Shown one piece after another: positions 59,215-64,000 of a DNA stretch of 64,000 bases. The stretch is from positions 5,062,001 to 5,126,000 of the forward strand of contig CM034141.1 of assembly GCA_019914995.1 (NCBI GenBank), in the 5' to 3' direction. Within the stretch, counting starts at the first letter, position 1, and each line of letters begins with the position of its first letter. The notes under the pieces are model-generated. The model ran no database searches. It was not told the origin of the DNA and saw only the letters and a list, made by a program, of their open reading frames with translations. The position numbers and the translations under genes were made by a program. The stretch comes from Acanthochlamys bracteata (lineage: Eukaryota > Streptophyta > Magnoliopsida > Pandanales > Velloziaceae).

Positions 59215-60110
59215 CTGCCTGTTCTGTCTACAGCTGAGATTAGTGATCGCAAAGCAAAAGGGCTTTGTCTCTACTGCGATGAGAAATACAACAGAGGGCA
59301 TTGCTGTTCGGGCAGATTGTATTCCATTTCGGTGATGATTGTGGCAGTGATGATGATGCCGAGCCACTGGCGGACAGCAGTGACATCAACACCGAAGATG
59401 CCAAATTATCACTTAGTGCAATGCATGGTCTAGTTGGCCCTCAAACGATTCGGGTTGTCGGGACGATCAAGAATCAAGAGGTATTCATTTTAATTGATTC
59501 CGGTTCCACTCATAATTTTATTGCGAATCGTTTGGCTAGGCATTTACGCCTCCCTTCCTCACCAGTTAAACCATTATACGTGGATTTAGCAGACGGTAGG
59601 CCGCACTCCATCGAACGAATTTTCAATGCCATTCCTTTGACAATTCAAGGTGCTTCTATTATAATTGATGCTTATCCTTTTCCATTAGGAGGCATAGACC
59701 TCGTGTTGGGCATTCAATGGCTGCGTAGCTTAGGTGATGTCATTTGTAATTGGGATCGTTCGGACATGCGCTTCTCTTTGCAAAATAAAGATTTCATCCT
59801 TCGTGGCATTAAAGAGGGCGGTGTTTTGCAGCTTACCAGCTTACACCCTGATTCTTCTCTTTGTTCCATCCGGCTTTGTGCTATTGCCTCTCCGACCAGC
59901 ACCTCGGACAGCTCCTCACTATCGGATGATTTGGCCTTACTGCTTGACAGAAACGCTTCTATTTTCTGTCCAATATTTGGCTTGCCGCCTAAACGGTCCC
60001 ATGACCATGGCATTCCCCTCTTATCGGGGGCACCTCCGGCTAACAACAGGCCATATCGATATCCACATGTCCAGAAGGCCGAAATTGAGCGAACAATTCA
60101 AGACATGTGA
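59215..60110 (+). pseudogene. zinc knuckle and aspartic protease region of pol
   Basis: A CLYC-DEKYNRG-HCC knuckle-like motif lies near 59,262-59,310. In the long frame from 59,301, the protease active site VFILIDSGSTHNFI is at about 59,480-59,530. The domain runs to about 59,790 and links to RT. This frame ends at a stop at 60,108. Confidence 0.8.
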
Positions 60111-61337
60111 ACTCAAGGCATTATCTGTCCAAGTTGTTCCGCTTTCTCCTCTCCGGTTCTTTTGGTAAAAAAGAAGGACGGTTCATGGCGCTTTTGCGTG
60201 GACTACCGCTCATTGAATGAAATTACTTTCAAAGATAAATTTTCCATTCCCGTCATCGATGAACTACTAGATGAACTTCATGGGGCGTGTTTTTTCTCCA
60301 AACTCGACTTAAAATCCGGTTACCATCGAATCCGGGTCAAGGACGAGGACGTGCATAAAACAGCGTTTCGTACACATGACGGACATTATGAATTTTTTGT
60401 GATGCCATTTGCATTGACGAATGCCCCGGCTACGTTTTAATCTTTAATGAATGACTTATTCCGGCCATACCTACGGAGGTTTGTTCTTGTTTTCTTTGAT
60501 GATATTTTGATTTATAGCAAAACATGGGAAGACCACTTACTTCATCTTGAACGGATCTTTTCGATCCTTCACAAGTCACGGTTATTTGCTAATCGTGCCA
60601 AGTGCCACTTCGGGTGTTCTCAACTAGAATATTTGGGTCACATTGTGTCGGCAAGAGGAATTGCTGCTGATCCTACCAAAATTGAGGCTATGGTAGATTG
60701 GCCTACCCCCTCTTCGGTGACTTCCTTAAGGGGCTTCCTAGGGTTGACGAGCTACTACCGACGCTTCGTCAAGGATTATGGCTCCATTGCTGCCCTCTTA
60801 ACCTCCCTCCTCAAGAAGGATTCTTTCAATTGGACTTCAGAGGCAGTTGCTGCCTTCTCTCTGCTGAAGGAAGCAATGACGTCTAACCCAGTCTTAGCTG
60901 CCCCAAACTTCTCGCTGCCCTTCACGGTGGAAACGGATGCGTCCGGCAAAGGCGTAGGTGCGGTTCTTTCTCAATCTAACCAACCAATTGCTTATTTCAG
61001 CAAAGCTTTATCGCCAGCAGCTACCGCCAAGTCCACCTACGAGAAAGAACTCATGGCGCTAGTGCTTGTGGTTCAACGGTGGCGTCCCTATTTGCTTGGC
61101 AATCGCTTTACCATAAAGACTGATCACTTGAGCCTCAAATTTTTGCTGGAACAACGGCTGTCCTCTCCAGACCAGTTAAAGTGGCTTGTCAAGTTGATGG
61201 GCTTTGATTATCGCATTGAGTACCGAGCAGGTAAACACAATATCGTTGCTGACGCCCTATCTAGGTGCCCGACATCCTCCTTGGCAGCTATATCTACTCT
61301 ATTGCCCTCCTTCTGGGATGATTTACATCAAGCTTAG
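60111..61337 (+). pseudogene. reverse transcriptase and RNase H of the Ty3/gypsy element
   Basis: RT blocks: [34 protein letters not shown], the [12 protein letters not shown] block and the catalytic FFDDILIYS. A nonsense codon (60,438-60,440) directly after NAPATF splits RT into two open frames. RNase H follows with VETDASGKGVGAVLSQ (about 60,930-60,975), TYEKELMAL and TDHLSLKFLLEQ. The downstream frame ends at 61,337. Confidence 0.9.
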
Positions 61338-62599
61338 TTGCAGGATACGCGTTACTTCGAGCTCCTGCAGGCTGCTAGAAATTCATCCGAGCCGGATGTC
61401 AAAGAGAGCAATGGTTTAATCCTACAACGACAGCGCATTTGGGTACCCGATGTTCCTTCCCTACGCAACTAGTTATTATTTGAAGCACATAACTCGGCGT
61501 TGGGAGGACATGGTGGCCATTTTCGGACCTATAAGCGGATCTCAGCTTAGTTTGTTTGGCCAGGCATGTCGGCTGACGTCCAACGCTATCTCGCTACTTG
61601 CGACACTTGTGCACGGGCAAAAAGTTCTTCCTTGCGCCCTGTTGGCCTGTTGACTCCATTACCAATTCCTAACAGGATTTGGGAGGATATTTCTATGGAC
61701 TTTATTGATGGACTTCCCTAATCCGATGGTAAGGATGTTATTTTTGTAGTGGTGGACAGATTGTCGAAATATGCTCACTTTCTTCCGTTAAAACACCCTT
61801 ATACGGCCACCTCCGTTGCCTCTGTGTTTGCAAAGGAGATTGTGCGGCTCCACGGATGCCCATTGTCCATCGTCTCCGATCGGAACACAATTTTCTTAAG
61901 CTCTTTTTGGAGAGAACTTCATCGTCTTCAAGGGACCTCGCTGTACATGAGCTCCGCTTATCACCCTCAATCGGATGGGCAATCTGAAATTGTCAACCGT
62001 GGCCTTGAAACTTATCTACGGTGCTTCATAGGCGATCGTCCACGTTCTTGAATGCATTGGCTATATTGGGCTGAATATTCCTACAATACTAGCGTCCACT
62101 CCGCCACTAACACCTCCCCATTTGAAGCCGTTTACGGGAGACCTCCACCCCCACTGGTTTCATTGGCATCCGGACCTATGCGGTCTGACCTTGTGGGCGC
62201 TCAGCTCAGGGAGCGTGACGCCATCCTTCAGGACTTACACTTTCACCTCCATCGTGCACAAAACCAGATGAAACAATTGGCGGACCGCCATCGGCGTGAC
62301 GTTCATTTTAGTCCGGAAGATAAGGTCTTTTTGAAGCTGCAATCTTACCGACAGGGGTCATTGGCCTCTCAAAAATATGCCAAATTACGTCATAGGTATT
62401 ACGGACCCTTTGTTGTTTTGGAGGCTGTTGGCCCTGTGGCTTAGCGTTTGGATCTTCCCGCCGACTGTCGCATTCATCCAGTCATCCATGTGTCCCAATT
62501 GAAGGATGCTCGGTCCATCCCGGCTAACTCTCCATTGCTGCCTGCTAAGTCGGTTCTTCCACATCTCGAGGACGAGCCGGTTCTCGGAGAGGAAGGGAA
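61338..62599 (+). pseudogene. integrase of the Ty3/gypsy element, broken
   Basis: The HHCC zinc-binding region (CDTCARAKSS) lies about 61,480-61,640 with a frame break. In the core domain the first Asp is in the SMDFIDGLP motif before a stop (61,719-61,721), the second is in IVSDRNTIF and the Glu is in GQSEIVNR. A stop interrupts it at about 62,049. The C-terminal part has HPVIHVSQLK at about 62,470. The frame runs into the LTR without a recognisable chromodomain. Confidence 0.85.
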
Positions 62600-63102
62600 T
62601 GTCACATCTTATCAGGAATCCGCTAGAACAATCCTCAAGAGCAGCTAGACATTACAGCAGCAGAGGGAGAAACACCAAACGCCACTATGTTAGGCACCTC
62701 TGATAGAGAGGCACCTCGCCAGAGCCGGCGAGATCAGAGCCGGCAAGCACGACCAGCATGTAGGGCATGTTCCGGCTACGGGCTCTAACCAGGCCAGCAG
62801 CCAAGTAGAGATCCAGATAAGGCACCCAGTGTTGGCGCCAAAGCATTATGGTGACCCGGGTGCAAATAATCACCCAGGTTGGCACCCGAGTGAACATGCC
62901 AACTTGGCATATAGATTCTATTTGAAATCTTTAGGGTTTTAGTTAGTTTTAAATTTCTTTCTTTATTTAGAGAGTTGTATCTCGAGTAGATTTTTCTTAA
63001 TTTGGAAGGAATTCTTTATAAATAATTGTAAGTCCCTAAGCAAAGGGGCATGGAATAAAGCTTGTTTTATTTGTTCTAGATCTTCTTAAAGTTAGTGTTA
63101 CA
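62600..63102 (+). repeat. right LTR
   Basis: Starts TGTCACATC, ends GTGTTACA. It is a partner of the left LTR. The hairpin seen in the left copy is weakened here by two substitutions. Confidence 0.92.
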
Positions 63103-63107
63103 CAGAC
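63103..63107. repeat. target site duplication (right), CAGAC
   Basis: Partner of 57,513-57,517. Confidence 0.85.
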
Positions 63108-63559
63108 ATATCACGACTTTCCTAAAAACCAGTACCGCAACTCTATATCAATTTCACTGCAGTTTTCTCATTCTTAAAAGGAAAATGTTCTTATTCAAGA
63201 AGGAATCATACAAGAAACCATTCAATCATCCTAGAATCCATGTAAAACTTTTAAGGTTTCAACAGAAGCAGATTCAGGAATATCAATAAACAAATGAATC
63301 AATAGACAATCGATTAATGTCTCAATTTATTAAAACTGAAGTGAAAAGCAACAGCAACCAGAGCACGACTACTGCCAACCTCTACAACCTAATAAAATAA
63401 TAAGAACAAAACATCAAGGAATCTACCAAAATCGCAAGAGAAATAAAAATACAACAGAACAAAATAATCCTGCATTGAAAATTAATTATTCGATGGAAAT
63501 AAGAAATATTCCACAACTCATTGTTTCAACTATGCGAACTCAACTAAAGAAACGAAAGA

Positions 63560-63690
63560 AAGAGAGAAGGAAGTTCTGAGAATTTTGAGAAGTGATTCGA
63601 TGATTGTCTCTCAGAACTCAGCAGTGATAAGTGGGCTGTAAATGGTCTTATATTTAATGGGCTAAAATACGACCCAAATTCAAAACCGTG
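63560..63690 (-). promoter_or_regulatory. probable promoter and leader of the OEP16-3 gene
   Basis: Two site II-type motifs (AGCCCA on the - strand, at 63,632-63,637 and 63,658-63,663) flank a TATA-like TTAAATATAAG. A CT-rich leader-like stretch follows. Site II motifs are typical of plant genes for mitochondrial proteins. No transcript evidence is available. Confidence 0.45.
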
Positions 63691-64000
63691 ATATTATGTA
63701 CTTCTGAATAGTGAATAGTGGACAAGGGCTACGTCCTCTTTCTCTCGCGACAAACAGAACTGCTTCAAAAACAAGTTTCTCTTACTGCGATGATTTCGTG
63801 CCTTCAAGGTGTTCGACTATTGGTCTCAACGGTCAGGAACTCCACAATTACTTACTGTCATTCAAATATTCTCAATATGAGATTTTCCTTTGGAAATTAC
63901 TTACTGTCGAGAAAATAAAACTACATTTACTGGGCTGTGATCTGAGTAGCTAGACTGCAGTCCTATCTCAGAACACAATTCTCAGCAACTACGATTAGAT
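63691..64000. other. right edge, unassigned
   Basis: Open frames of 66-80 codons on the + strand (63,711-63,953) have no recognisable domain. They might belong to the leader of a divergent gene beyond the window. Confidence 0.3.

Larger units (their letters stand above)
57518..63102 (+). mobile_element. full-length defective Ty3/gypsy LTR retrotransposon, 5.6 kb
   Basis: LTRs of 504 bp (57,518-58,021) and 503 bp (62,600-63,102) enclose gag-pol in the order gag, protease, reverse transcriptase, RNase H, integrase, which is the Ty3/gypsy (Metaviridae) order. A 5-bp target duplication CAGAC flanks it. The right LTR starts TG and ends CA; the left now starts TA. A purine tract (GAGAGGAAGGGAA) precedes the right LTR. 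No canonical tRNA-iMet primer site follows the left LTR; AGAGCCA at 58,039 may be its remnant after a short insertion that repeats TTGTTTTATTTGTTCTAG. The LTR pair differs at roughly 25-30 positions by eye, mostly transitions, so it is not recent. Several stops and frameshifts disable it. Confidence 0.92.
57174..63560 (-). other. probable leader intron of the OEP16-3 gene, carrying an LTR retrotransposon
   Basis: The acceptor is at 57,174-57,175 on the - strand (ACTTTCACAG). Without the 5.6-kb element the intron would be about 0.8 kb and reach a CT-rich leader-like stretch near 63,560-63,650. The exact donor is not certain; GTTGAG-type candidates lie near 63,520-63,545. Confidence 0.5.

Noticed and set aside
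63718-63918. 66-codon open frame (+) at the right edge
   Set aside because: No motif; overlaps another frame of similar length, as expected by chance.
1-64000. tRNA, rRNA, CRISPR arrays and bacterial-type operons
   Set aside because: No T-arm consensus with a matching cloverleaf, no rRNA sequence and no spaced identical repeats were seen; the window is plant nuclear DNA.

Overview
This is nuclear DNA of a flowering plant, most probably a eudicot. The base composition is strongly AT-rich, genes are split by GT-AG introns, intergenic DNA is full of small inverted-repeat transposons, and the proteins belong to plant families. I cannot name the species.

Layout on the + axis. 1.6-5.7 kb: four-exon gene (+) for a conserved plant protein I cannot assign a function (491 aa). 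6.5-7.0 kb: small secreted lipid-transfer-type 8-cysteine protein (+). 8.4-12.3 kb: decayed gene (+) for a multiple-C2-domain and transmembrane protein (MCTP), broken by frameshifts and two transposon-like insertions. 12.8-18.8 kb: remains of a PIF/Harbinger DNA transposon, with its Myb-like ORF1 and transposase on the - strand. 19.0-24.2 kb: 11-exon gene (-) for a TGA9/TGA10-type bZIP factor (450 aa). 24.2-33.0 kb: mostly non-coding, AT-rich, with MITEs and pieces of an old NLR-linked duplication. 33.0-38.0 kb: broken CC-NBS-LRR resistance gene (+), with a stub of another NLR start upstream and a second copy of its own 3' end downstream. 38-45 kb: repeats, MITEs and a clean 541-bp hAT-type element. 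45.1-49.6 kb: intact MCTP gene (+, 776 aa, one coding exon, leader intron). 50-54.8 kb: no convincing gene. 54.8-57.2 kb, leader probably to about 63.6 kb: OEP16-3/B14.7-like membrane protein gene (-). A full-length but defective Ty3/gypsy LTR retrotransposon (57,518-63,102, target duplication CAGAC) lies in what looks like its leader intron.

These are independent plant genes; nothing suggests a common pathway. The functions are plasmodesmal/ER tethering (MCTP), stress or flower-related transcription (TGA), organelle membrane import (OEP16-3), extracellular lipid binding (LTP) and innate immunity (NLR, broken). I did not find an undescribed system. The items most worth a second look are the intron-bearing MCTP relic on the same strand as an intact MCTP, the NLR with near-compensating frameshifts at the P-loop inside a partly duplicated locus, the retrotransposon in the OEP16-3 leader, a GC-AG intron in the TGA gene, an intron-spanning uORF before the MCTP start, and a perfect 12-bp-arm palindrome at the junction of an 86-bp duplication. 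Exon borders were worked out by hand from reading frame, splice signals and family knowledge.
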